DNA of 64,000 bases from Alphaproteobacteria bacterium (GTDB lineage Bacteria > Pseudomonadota > Alphaproteobacteria > Rhizobiales > GCA-2746425): NCBI GenBank assembly GCA_024743215.1, contig JANSWZ010000003.1, positions 248,001-312,000 of the forward strand, written 5' to 3'. Positions within the stretch are counted from its first letter, which is position 1. Each line of letters begins with the position of its first letter. Position numbers and translations under genes: made by a program. Below the pieces are notes generated by a model. That model searched no databases. It had not been told where the DNA came from and saw only the letters and a program-made list of their open reading frames with translations. Shown piece by piece: positions 1 to 8,669 of this stretch.

Positions 1-584
1 GCAGCCTGCTCATCACCTGCCAGAAGCGCATCGATAATTTCAAGATGCTCATGCATGGCAGCGCGCAGGCGGTCTACGGTATATGTCCCGTTTAGTCGGA
101 TCAGCCGCACCTTGTCTTCCAGTTGCTGGTAGGATTGGCGGATCAGACTGTTGGTGAACACCGATACCAGAAATTCATGAAGCTCCAGATCAATTTGTAA
201 TCCGGCGTGCATCAGATCGTCTGATGGGGCATTTCTCGTCTGGTCGATGATTTGCTGCGTTCTGGACCGCAGATCGGTGAGCCGCTCAACATTTGGCGCC
301 TCAGCACTGCGCCGCACGGCTTCTGTTTCAATCATGATCCTGAATTCAAAGGCATCATTGATAAAGGCGACATTCACATCGGCAATCTGCACGCCACGTT
401 GTGCGATCAGACTGATAAGCCCATCCGCCTCCAGCCGTTTAAGCGCTTCCCGGATGGCCCCCATAGGTACATCCAGCAATTCACTCAGTTCGCGTTGCGA
501 CACAAATTGGCCAGGCTTCAGCCGCCGGTCAAAAAGGCTCTCCCGGAAGCGTGCATAGGCCATGGTTCTTAAAGGTTCAGTCAT
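1..584 (-). CDS. GntR-family (FadR/FCD) transcriptional regulator, 3' end cut by window
   Basis: DNA-binding repressor or activator of the GntR superfamily. Reading leftward from the ATG at 584, residues 1-70 form the winged helix (SQRELSELLDVP, then REALKRLEADGL). From about residue 80 an all-helical FCD effector domain follows (FRIMIETEAVRR, then LHEFLVSVF and MHEHLEIIDALLAGD, which carry the usual ligand or metal histidines). About 194 residues are visible; the family is usually 215-240, so only the C-terminus is missing. It is divergent from the MFS exporter at 908, which it may control. The effector is unknown. Family call is secure, target is inference. Confidence 0.9.
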   Translation of the reverse strand, partial: MTEPLRTMAYARFRESLFDRRLKPGQFVSQRELSELLDVPMGAIREALKRLEADGLISLIAQRGVQIADVNVAFINDAFEFRIMIETEAVRRSAEAPNVERLTDLRSRTQQIIDQTRNAPSDDLMHAGLQIDLELHEFLVSVFTNSLIRQSYQQLEDKVRLIRLNGTYTVDRLRAAMHEHLEIIDALLAGDEQA

Positions 585-907
585 GTTGCTCTCTCATTGA
601 GGTGCAATTAAGTACATACTAAGTACTCAGTCAAGGGCAGGCTTGAAAAATGAATGTCAACTGGGGAGCAACTCACTTCGATGATCAAGAAATATGGTGC
701 ACTTGTGAAAAGCTAATTCGAGTATGGGCCTGAAAAATCACTTCCCACCAAACGTGTCGCTCAAAAACTTTAAATCGCGTGCACTTCCCATGCACTTTTG
801 GGTGTTCGGCTGTGGTTCAAATGTCGAGAGCCGTGATCGTAGAAGTGGGGTCATACAGCCCGCCTATTTTGGCTTGCTTTGCGCGTAGACCCGTCCGATA
901 GGATGAT
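585..907. other. divergent intergenic region GntR / MFS exporter
   Basis: A 323-base non-coding stretch holding the promoters of two divergent genes. Apart from the repeat at 609-627 no clear hairpin, terminator or small gene was seen. An AGGA ribosome-binding site sits a few bases before the ATG at 908. Confidence 0.5.
609..627. promoter_or_regulatory. candidate operator upstream of the GntR gene
   Basis: TAAGTAC occurs twice with an 11-base period (609-615 and 620-626). The same stretch also contains an AGTAC/GTACT inverted pair (611-615 and 623-627). It lies 25 bases upstream of the GntR-family start, in the divergent region. GntR regulators often bind short palindromes in their own promoters, so this is a plausible autoregulatory site, but the assignment rests on position and symmetry only. 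Confidence 0.3.
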
Positions 908-2113
908 ATGTTCAAAAACCGCGCCATTGTCTTCATTCTCATAACGCTGATGATCGATGCCATCGGCATCGGTATCGTATTCCCCATCATGCCGGACCTG
1001 ATGGATCGTGTGGGTGCTGATGACACCGGACAGGGCGCGCTCTGGGGTGGGCTGCTGATGGCGGCCTATTCGGGCGCATTGTTTCTGTGTGGACCAATTG
1101 TCGGGAGTATTTCGGACGCGGTCGGCCGCAGGCCGATCTTGATTGCAGCGCTTGTCATGTTGGCATTGGACTATGTGATCATGGCGTTGGCGGATAGTTT
1201 TTGGCTCCTCCTCCTCGGGCGTACCCTCGCAGGCCTTGCGGGCGCAACTTACATCACCGCCACGGCCTATATTGCTGACATTTCCGAGCCGGAGAAGAAG
1301 GCTGCAAATTTTGGACTGATCGGCGCGGCATTCGGGATTGGATTTGTTCTTGGTCCTGCTGTTGGCGGGCTTGCTGCTGAAATCAGTATTGCGGCGCCTT
1401 TCTGGATCGCAGCGGCCTTGTCGGCCGGCAACGCATTATTCGGGTATTGGGTATTGCCCGAGAGCTTGACCCCTGACAAACGGCGTGCGTTCGGCAAGCG
1501 GGATATCAACCCGTTCAAATCCATATTCGATGCATTCCGAATGCCGGGGCTTGCTGTTCCGCTTCTATGCATTTTCATCTTCGAGTTCGCCAATATGGTC
1601 TACCCGACGCTTTGGGCTTTCTGGACCCGCGAAGTGTTCGACTGGCCGACGCTTTATATCGGGCTTTCGCTTGCCGCCTACGGCGTGCTGCTGGCGCTGG
1701 TTCAAGGGGGACTGATGCCGGTTTTCATCAGATGGATCGGGGATTTCCGCACCCTGCTGCTGGGCATGATTTCGGCATTGATCGGGATGGTCGGTTTTGG
1801 GTTTACCGGAACGGTAACGGCTCTGGTCGTCTTTCTTCTGCTTGCCGCTTTGTCTGACCTCGTGCCAGCGCTTATGACGGCCATGGCGTCGAACCAGGCG
1901 GATGAAGATCGTCAGGGCGTCGTGCAGGGTGTTATTGCCTCGCTGTCATCCGTCGCTGCGATCCTTTCGCCCCTGGCAATGACTGCACTGTTTCAAGCTT
2001 CCGTCGATGGCGAAGGTATCTATTTGCCGGGTGCACCTTTTCTGGTCTCTGCCATTCTGGTTCTCGCCATGATGCCTTTGGTGCTCCGGTTGAGGGGGCA
2101 CGCCTCCGTTTAG
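908..2113 (+). CDS. TetA-like MFS drug exporter
   Basis: Inner-membrane proton antiporter of the major facilitator superfamily, closest to the TCR/Tet group (DHA1, 12 membrane segments). The 401-residue length matches TetA. Visible signatures are the N-terminal MIDAIGIGIVFPIMPDL segment of helix 1, motif A after helix 2 (GSISDAVGRRP, about residues 66-76) and the antiporter motif C in helix 5 (GAAFGIGFVLGPAVGG, about residues 138-153). The ATG has an AGGA site just upstream. The FCD regulator next door may control it. TetA-like proteins in environmental alphaproteobacteria often do not export tetracycline, so the substrate is open. Confidence 0.88.
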   Translation: MFKNRAIVFILITLMIDAIGIGIVFPIMPDLMDRVGADDTGQGALWGGLLMAAYSGALFLCGPIVGSISDAVGRRPILIAALVMLALDYVIMALADSFWLLLLGRTLAGLAGATYITATAYIADISEPEKKAANFGLIGAAFGIGFVLGPAVGGLAAEISIAAPFWIAAALSAGNALFGYWVLPESLTPDKRRAFGKRDINPFKSIFDAFRMPGLAVPLLCIFIFEFANMVYPTLWAFWTREVFDWPTLYIGLSLAAYGVLLALVQGGLMPVFIRWIGDFRTLLLGMISALIGMVGFGFTGTVTALVVFLLLAALSDLVPALMTAMASNQADEDRQGVVQGVIASLSSVAAILSPLAMTALFQASVDGEGIYLPGAPFLVSAILVLAMMPLVLRLRGHASV

Positions 2114-2521
2114 AGACCGATGTGGATAATAACGTCTTTTTCTGATCGATGCTTCGCGGGACAAGATGCCGCGTTTGATGCGAACGTCCGTTCTGGGGAA
2201 ATGTGATGTTGATTATTGGTGGCAACAAGGTCAGCTCCGGGCTGAAAGTGATCACACAATGCTGGTGTTGTTGAAACATACTTCCGTAACAGCACTGGCA
2301 ACCGGGAGCCCACACTACCGCTTTGGCACAGCGCGACTATCAACACCCCGCTGCTTGATCACGTAGCCTCGGCGTTCATGAGTGCCCGTCGATTTTTATG
2401 AGCAGTGCCTGCATTTGCAATTTCGGGGTTTGCAAATAAAATATGAATAACGAGTTGATTGCTGCAATGACAAGCGCATTTCGGATCGCGCCCGTCGGCG
2501 CAGCCTGAAAAGGAGATCGAT
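2114..2521. other. intergenic region before the OmpA-domain gene, with inverted repeat
   Basis: About 400 bases without a credible gene; the short open frames here have no ribosome-binding site or recognisable sequence. Near the right end, ATTTGCAA (2413-2420) and TTGCAAAT (2430-2437) form a perfect 8-base inverted repeat with a 9-base spacer. An AT-rich stretch (2434-2460) that could hold the promoter of the following gene comes directly after. Confidence 0.45.
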
Positions 2522-3751
2522 TTGAAGGGGTCTTGGACCAGATTTTTGATTGTTCTCGGCATCCTTGGTGCCGTTTACCCTGCCCAGCCAACGTTTGCCA
2601 ACGAACGAGCAACCGTTGACCTGATGTCATTCGCGCAGGGCACATTACCGGTTTCAATATCAAGCGGAGATGCCGATCTTCGCATCGTCATGGAACAGGC
2701 CATTGCTGCGATTGACGGGAATGCGGGGGGCTATGTGGCAACGCCCAAACCAGCGCTGACCACCGACATTGTGGAAATTACCTATTCATTGCCCGCATTA
2801 ACTCGATTTGAGCGGTTTGCCATCCCAAATGTCAAGGAAACCCCCAGCCCCTTCCAGACCTTTTTCAAAAAGATCAATGTGCTGGGGTCCTCTGTATCAG
2901 CCGATGGGCCATTCGTCGTTCTCGGGCAGGGTGAGTTGGAAGTTCACGATGAAAGTGGCCAATTCACAGAATTAACCCTGACAGACAATCAACCGGAGGT
3001 GCGTTGGGTTCGGTTGCGCTTGCAGGATGGTATCGACGTTCAAAAGGACAAGAGTTTTTTTGAATTTTCAGAACTCATCGCAAATGGCACCCAACAAGAT
3101 CAGGAGCCGTCGGATAGGTATTCTGGCGTTTGGAAAGGGCGCGGTGTCAAATTGGAATTGGCACAGAATGGCGCAACCGTTACCGGTTGCTATGATGGGA
3201 ACTCTACGCTTTCAGGGACGGTACAAGGCAGTGTTTTGCGTGCACTGGGCACGGATTCTGCAGGTATACCTTCCCAGTTCATACTGATTGCAGCTGAAGA
3301 CGGTGCAATCCGGGGTCTTCGTTCGACAAATGGCGCGCCCTTTAAACAGTATGATGGAGACCACTCGGACAACGCGCCTTCCTGTCTGGAGCAGGAGCCG
3401 CCCAAACTTGGCTGTGGCTCAATTGTTCATGGGATCGGGTTCGACTTTGACAGTGATATCATCACACCGACATCCCGGATCATCATAACGAATCTTTACG
3501 ACGGGCTGCTGCTGGATGGCGGTGAGGCTATCCAGATCATCGGACATTCGTCCAGCGAAGGTGCGGAAGATTATAACCGCGACTTGTCGCAACGCCGCGC
3601 TCAATCCGTTGTCGCAGCTCTGGTTGCGCTTGGGATTGATGCTTCACAAATCGCTGCAGCCGGGCGTGGTGAAGATGACCCTATTGCAAGCAATGATGAT
3701 GAAGCAGGCAGGTCCCTGAACCGCAGGGTTGAAGTGCAATGTGTCGGCTAA
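2522..3751 (+). CDS. secreted protein with C-terminal OmpA-like peptidoglycan-binding domain
   Basis: A 409-residue envelope protein. The TTG start is fixed by an AGGAG site at 2511-2515 and a good signal peptide (hydrophobic residues 8-20, likely cleavage after TFA near residue 27). The N-terminal two thirds have no family I recognise. The last ~115 residues are a typical OmpA domain (GFDFDSD, IIGHSSSEGAEDYN, DLSQRRAQSV, GRGEDDP, NRRVEV), which binds meso-diaminopimelate peptidoglycan. It probably tethers to the cell wall from the periplasm or outer membrane. It stands alone, followed by the decayed fragment at 3849. Domain call is strong; cellular role unknown. Confidence 0.85.
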   Translation: MKGSWTRFLIVLGILGAVYPAQPTFANERATVDLMSFAQGTLPVSISSGDADLRIVMEQAIAAIDGNAGGYVATPKPALTTDIVEITYSLPALTRFERFAIPNVKETPSPFQTFFKKINVLGSSVSADGPFVVLGQGELEVHDESGQFTELTLTDNQPEVRWVRLRLQDGIDVQKDKSFFEFSELIANGTQQDQEPSDRYSGVWKGRGVKLELAQNGATVTGCYDGNSTLSGTVQGSVLRALGTDSAGIPSQFILIAAEDGAIRGLRSTNGAPFKQYDGDHSDNAPSCLEQEPPKLGCGSIVHGIGFDFDSDIITPTSRIIITNLYDGLLLDGGEAIQIIGHSSSEGAEDYNRDLSQRRAQSVVAALVALGIDASQIAAAGRGEDDPIASNDDEAGRSLNRRVEVQCVG

Positions 3752-3848
3752 AAGTGTCAGATGCCAACGCCTGCATCGTCGCGCGTTGCGGTTTATCAGG
3801 GGCCACAGGCTGAACCAATCGATTGTATGTCCTTTGGGGATGTGAGTG

Positions 3849-3935
3849 GCTATCCACCCGTGCCAGATTGAACAGCCCCATTCGCATTATTCTGACTTTA
3901 CGTAGTTTGGCGATGCTCAGGCGTGGCAGGGCAAC
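3849..3935 (+). pseudogene. decayed fragment paralogous to the C-terminus of the gene at 10291
   Basis: Read in the frame starting at 3849, this stretch encodes IEQPHSHYSDFT, a TAG stop, then FGDAQAWQ. The intact protein at 10291-10866 reads IAQPHSHYADFTEFGDAEAWQ at its C-terminus. In DNA, 3892-3930 matches 10797-10835 at about 35 of 39 positions; the stop replaces a Glu codon. To the left, similarity continues with indels and in-frame stops, so only a remnant survives. It lies just before the RND outer-membrane gene, whereas the intact copy lies just beyond the RND adaptor gene on the other side of the pump locus. Confidence 0.72.
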
Positions 3936-4118
3936 TCAATCAAGCTTCGCATCCGGCCAGCATTGCAGTTCATCGTAGAATGCTCACTGTGTCACAAAAA
4001 TTGATGATTTATTACAGCTAGTTAATATGGGCGACAGATTGTTAACATATTAACTTTCTATCTACTCAAGGCGTTGTTCTGGTCCACGCAAATTTCCCAA
4101 CAGCCCGGAGTATGTGAT

Positions 4119-5468
4119 TTGAAAGCCCGATATTGTATTTTGCTTTGCGGGGCCGTTGTCCTGCAATCATGCACCTCTGTTGGCCCGGTATATGAGACGC
4201 CAAATGCCAACCTCTCAAGCAAGTTTGTTGAAGGATCGACCCAATCAATTGCTGATGTTGCGTTAAGTTCGTGGTGGCTGGACCTGAATGATCAACCTCT
4301 CAATCAACTTGTCGAACGGGGGCTTTCACAAAACATCGATATTCAAACCGCTGTTGAACGCGTTGTGGCCGCTCGTGCGGTGCTTGGTACAACGGGCGGC
4401 GCTGCGCTCACCAGTGGTGATTTTGACGGATCGGTCATCCGGCAGGGCGGTGATGACATCTCCACATATTCAGAGAAAACAGCGACTGCGACCGCGAGCC
4501 TCATCCTGGATATTTTTGGCAGGCAAAGACGTGCGCGCGAACAGGCAAAAGCGCAACTTCAGGCATCGCAATTTGACGTGGGCACGGCACGGCTGAACTT
4601 CTTCACCAGCCTTGTGGGCTACTATATTGATGCTCGCTACAATCAGGAAGCCTTGGCGTTAACGCGGCAAACCATCAGTTCTTTGCAGAAAACTTTGGAA
4701 GTGGTACAGGCGCAAAGGGAGGTGGGTGCTGCAGGGCGTTTGGATGTTGCAAATGCAGAGGCGCTGCTAGAAGAAGCGCAAGCTGGATTGCCAGCTTTGG
4801 AGACAAGTTTCTTTACTGCCGTTTACGGCATCGCTGCGCTGCTTGATGAGCCTGCAGAACCGCTCTATCTGACTTTGCAAAAGGGTGCTCCGCAGCCGCT
4901 CCCGAAACGCAATTCAGGTGTTGGCATACCGGCTGATTTAGTGCGCAACAGGCCAGACATAAATTCTGCAGAACGGGATTTGGCAGCAGCGACCGCGGCA
5001 ATCGGTATGGCCGAGGCTGATCTGTATCCTTCCATCACGCTTGATGGCTCAATTACAGTTGCCACCACCTCAAGCTGGAGCTTTGGACCAACCCTCAACC
5101 TGCCGGTTCTCAACCAGCCCTCATTGCGGGCGACCAGGGACCAAAGAATTTCCCTTGCCAGACAAGCGGAACTGACCTGGCGTGACACGGTAAATACCGC
5201 CGTACAGGAAGTTCAAACAGCACAGAGCAGGTACTTGCGAAGCCGCCGAACAGTGGAAGCTGATCGTCGTGCATCAGAAGCGTATGATCGTGTGCTGGAA
5301 ATCTCGCGCGAAACCTATGAAGCCGGAGTTACCGATCTCACCGATTTGCTGGATGCGGAACGCAACAGTGCCTCATCGCGTTTGACCCTGGCAGCGGCCA
5401 CACAGACACTGACCACAGCCTGGCTGACACTGCAAATTGCATCCGGTAAAGGGTGGGCGAGTGAGTAA
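4119..5468 (+). CDS. RND efflux outer-membrane channel lipoprotein (NodT/OprM family)
   Basis: Trimeric TolC-like outer-membrane duct of a tripartite pump. I place the start at the TTG at 4119: GGAG ends 8 bases before it, and it opens directly into a lipoprotein signal (MKARYCILL, lipobox LQSC, then TSVGP). An upstream in-frame TTG at 4074 has no such support. The mature protein (~430 residues) shows two outer-membrane efflux repeats: SWWLDLNDQPLNQLV, and VRNRPDINSAERDLAAA with EADLYPSI, which are hallmark motifs of the family. The pump and adaptor genes face it from the other strand, ending at 5527, so the three proteins probably assemble together. Confidence 0.92.
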   Translation: MKARYCILLCGAVVLQSCTSVGPVYETPNANLSSKFVEGSTQSIADVALSSWWLDLNDQPLNQLVERGLSQNIDIQTAVERVVAARAVLGTTGGAALTSGDFDGSVIRQGGDDISTYSEKTATATASLILDIFGRQRRAREQAKAQLQASQFDVGTARLNFFTSLVGYYIDARYNQEALALTRQTISSLQKTLEVVQAQREVGAAGRLDVANAEALLEEAQAGLPALETSFFTAVYGIAALLDEPAEPLYLTLQKGAPQPLPKRNSGVGIPADLVRNRPDINSAERDLAAATAAIGMAEADLYPSITLDGSITVATTSSWSFGPTLNLPVLNQPSLRATRDQRISLARQAELTWRDTVNTAVQEVQTAQSRYLRSRRTVEADRRASEAYDRVLEISRETYEAGVTDLTDLLDAERNSASSRLTLAAATQTLTTAWLTLQIASGKGWASE

Positions 5469-5526
5469 ATGACAAAGTGCAGGCCAGGGCCTGAAATCCA
5501 ATTCAATCCGCAATTGGGTTCAGATT

Positions 5527-8500
5527 CTAGGTGGTTGCAGGCCCCGCTGAAAGTTCATCATTCAGGCGTTTTTCTTCGGCTGCCTTCGACGTGGAAAATC
5601 CGGCCAGCAGCCGATAGACAACCGGGGTTACGAACAAGGTGGCCAGAGTTGCAAGGCCCAACCCTCCAATAATAACCCATCCAAGCGCAATGCGCGCCTC
5701 TGAGCCTGCGCCTGATGACAGCACCAATGGCAGGCCACCAAGAACGGTTGAAATCATGGTCATCATGACCGGGCGCAAACGCTGCAATGCGGCTTGCTCC
5801 GCCGCATCCCGAACGCTCATTCCACCATCGCGCAATTGGTTTGCGAATTCGACGATCAATATGCCGTTCTTTGCAATAATACCGACCAGCAGCACAAGAC
5901 CGATCTGGCTGTAGACATTCAGACTTGTCCCACTGAACCAAAGTGCAAATACCGCACAGGCAAGACCAAGCGGGACCGTCAGAACAATGATCAAACTGCT
6001 GACAAAACTTTCAAATTGAGCTGCCAATACCAAAATAACGATTACAATGGCAAAGCCAAAGACGAGCGCCAGTCCGCTTGATGTTTCGTTCAAAGTTGCG
6101 GCCTCTGACAGCGGCACAAGGTATGTTCCGGACGTCAATAGGGGTGCGGCCAGAGCTTCCATCTTCTCCATAGCCTCCCGCAACGCAATATCGTCGCCAA
6201 GTTCGGTTGTGATTGTGACAGCGCGAAGTTTTTCTTCCCTGTTCAGGCTTGGCGCAACGGCGCTTTCCTCCAGGCTTGCAATGGAAGACAGGGGAACAAT
6301 GCGTTCGTCATCTGTCATAAGGAAGATATTTTCCAAATCGGTAGGGTCATTGACCGGATGTGTTGTTGACATCAGTTTGACGCCAATGGCTTCCCCTTCA
6401 ACAAATACATCCACGACATCGTGACCATCCAAAACCGCTTGCAGCGCGGACTCCAAACCCGAAATGTCAACACCGATCTGATCTGCATTTTCCCGATCTA
6501 TGTTGATCAAGAGCTGCGGCTTCGTGCTTTCATAGGAAACCTCGGTCCGGCCAAATGTTGAATCGCCCGCCATTTCAGACCTGAGGTCTTTGGCAAGCTC
6601 TGCCAATTCAGGATAGTCGCTGCCAACAATAGCCATTTGTAAGCCTGAGCCACCGCCACGAATGCCAAGGCTGTTGGGGGAAATGACAAATGCGCGAACG
6701 CTGTTCACCCTGCTGATTGTCGTATTGATATCGTCAACAATTTGCTGCTGATTGCGCTCACGGTCCTCCCAGGGTGCCAGACGCATGACAAGCACACCCC
6801 GATTGGTTTCGGTGCCGTTGCCCGATATCAAAAACGTGTTTTCAATTTCGCCATTTTCCTTGAACGGCGTCATCAATTGATCAATGCGCTGCATCTGACT
6901 TTCGGTGTATTCAAGGCTTACACCCTGCGGCGCAGTTACCCTCATAATCGCAACTGCACGATCTTCCGGTGGTGTAATTTCTTCTGGCAGCACGCCGTAA
7001 AGTGTCCAGGCTATCAGCGAAAATACTGTCGCAATGGCCAAGACAACAATTGGTGCATCAATGCAAAACCGTAACATCGCACCATAGATTTTGGTGCTGT
7101 TGCGCCCAGCGCCAGCAATTCGGCTAATCAAACCGCCATGCTTTCTTTCCGCCGCCATATCTTTTGTCAGAAGTTTTGAGGCCAGCATTGGGCACAGAGA
7201 AAGCGCGACGAGGGATGAAATCGTAACAGCAATGGCGAGGGTGTAGCCAAACTCCCGAAAAAGACCACCGGCATTACCGGGCAAAAAAGATAGGGGGATA
7301 AACACGGCAGCCAGCGTAGCTGTTGTGGTTATGACAGCGAAAAATACTTCTTTCGTTCCAACCACGGCAGCGGCCCGTGGCCCCATTCCTGCACTGCGTT
7401 TTTTCACGATGTTTTCAAGGACCACAATTGCGTCATCCACCACCATGCCAGTTGCCAGAACGAACGCCAAAAGCGTAATTATGTTCATCGAAAAGCCTGC
7501 GGCCCAGACACCAGCCACGGTGCCGATCAATGCCACGGGAAGGGTAATTGCTGGAATCAGGGTCGCGCGTATGTTCATTAAAAACAGATAGATGATGGCG
7601 ATCACAATGAGCGTGGCAAGCCCGAGCGACTTCAGTACCTCGGTAATGGCACCATCGATGAAGATTGCATCGTCGCTGTTGATCGCAATGATAACATCCT
7701 CCGGCAAAAGAGGCTGCAGTTCTTCAATTGCCTGCTTGATTCCATTAGAAATCTCCAGCGTATTGGATCCAGATTGACGGATGATATTGAGTCCAATGCC
7801 GGTCTGTCCGTCCGTTCGAATGCTGGTTGATTGCATGTCCGGCCCCAGAGTAACCACAGCAACATCGCCCAACCTCGTATTGTCTTGTAAAATGACCTGC
7901 TCAAACTGTTCTGATGTTTGAATTTGACCGATTGCGCGTATGGTCAGATTTTGTGAATTGCGGCTTAGATCGCCAGCGGGAATGTCGAGCGCGGCATCTT
8001 GCAAGGCGGCACTGACATCGGCAATTGTAAGGGCTCTCATCGCCAGTTGGGCCTGGTCAATATCGACCCGGAATACTTTGTCGCGGTCTCCAAATAATTC
8101 TATGTCGGCGACACCGCTGACTGATCGCAGGCGATCGCTGATATCCTGATCAGCGAGCATGCTCAAATCTTCGATCGACATGCTGGCAGACGTGACGGAC
8201 AACCGCATAATGGGCGCTTCATCATTGTCGGCTTTGATGATGTTCGGCTCTTCAGCCCCATCTGGTAAGTCATTTTCAACTTGATTGACTTCGTTGCGCA
8301 GGTCGGCTGCGGCAACATTGAGATCAATGTCATCGGTGAATTCGACCTCAACGCGGCTGCTGCCAATTGATGATGTTGATGAAATTGCCTTAACACCGGA
8401 CACGCGGCTGGCGGCGCTTTCCAGGACGTCTGTTACCTCCTGGTCCATCGTTTCGGCAGATGCACCAGAATATGTGGCGGTGATTGTGATCACCGGATTA

Positions 8501-8658
8501 TCAACTTCAGGAAGTTCGCGAATGGGAATGCCCATAATGGCTGCCAAACCTGCGACGACAATCAACAAATTGACAACAATGGCCAACACCGGGCGACGTA
8601 CGAAAAGTGCGGTAATTCCGCCTGAATTGTTGCCAACATTTGTTTCAGTTTGGTGCAT
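5527..8658 (-). CDS. RND multidrug efflux pump, inner-membrane subunit (HAE1/AcrB family)
   Basis: Proton-driven inner-membrane transporter of 1043 residues, the usual AcrB length. Start chosen at ATG 8658 (MHQTETNVG), 11 bases after the adaptor stop; an upstream TTG would overlap that stop. Helix 4 carries the proton-relay pair in GMVVDDAIVVLENI and helix 10 carries the matching lysine in VGIIAKNGILIVEFAN. The N-terminal FVRRPVLAIVVNLLIVVAG and internal IPIRELPEVDNPVITI are typical. It is downstream of and presumably co-transcribed with its adaptor, and convergent with the outer-membrane channel gene. Substrates are not predictable. Confidence 0.95.
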   Translation of the reverse strand: MHQTETNVGNNSGGITALFVRRPVLAIVVNLLIVVAGLAAIMGIPIRELPEVDNPVITITATYSGASAETMDQEVTDVLESAASRVSGVKAISSTSSIGSSRVEVEFTDDIDLNVAAADLRNEVNQVENDLPDGAEEPNIIKADNDEAPIMRLSVTSASMSIEDLSMLADQDISDRLRSVSGVADIELFGDRDKVFRVDIDQAQLAMRALTIADVSAALQDAALDIPAGDLSRNSQNLTIRAIGQIQTSEQFEQVILQDNTRLGDVAVVTLGPDMQSTSIRTDGQTGIGLNIIRQSGSNTLEISNGIKQAIEELQPLLPEDVIIAINSDDAIFIDGAITEVLKSLGLATLIVIAIIYLFLMNIRATLIPAITLPVALIGTVAGVWAAGFSMNIITLLAFVLATGMVVDDAIVVLENIVKKRSAGMGPRAAAVVGTKEVFFAVITTTATLAAVFIPLSFLPGNAGGLFREFGYTLAIAVTISSLVALSLCPMLASKLLTKDMAAERKHGGLISRIAGAGRNSTKIYGAMLRFCIDAPIVVLAIATVFSLIAWTLYGVLPEEITPPEDRAVAIMRVTAPQGVSLEYTESQMQRIDQLMTPFKENGEIENTFLISGNGTETNRGVLVMRLAPWEDRERNQQQIVDDINTTISRVNSVRAFVISPNSLGIRGGGSGLQMAIVGSDYPELAELAKDLRSEMAGDSTFGRTEVSYESTKPQLLINIDRENADQIGVDISGLESALQAVLDGHDVVDVFVEGEAIGVKLMSTTHPVNDPTDLENIFLMTDDERIVPLSSIASLEESAVAPSLNREEKLRAVTITTELGDDIALREAMEKMEALAAPLLTSGTYLVPLSEAATLNETSSGLALVFGFAIVIVILVLAAQFESFVSSLIIVLTVPLGLACAVFALWFSGTSLNVYSQIGLVLLVGIIAKNGILIVEFANQLRDGGMSVRDAAEQAALQRLRPVMMTMISTVLGGLPLVLSSGAGSEARIALGWVIIGGLGLATLATLFVTPVVYRLLAGFSTSKAAEEKRLNDELSAGPATT

Positions 8659-8669
8659 CGGTTTACGCC

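Noticed and set aside
2114-2521. short frames on both strands in the gap after the MFS gene
   Set aside because: None has a good start signal or recognisable sequence, and the region reads as intergenic.
4074-4118. upstream in-frame TTG start of the outer-membrane lipoprotein
   Set aside because: It would add 15 residues before a perfect lipoprotein signal and has no ribosome-binding site; the TTG at 4119 follows GGAG.
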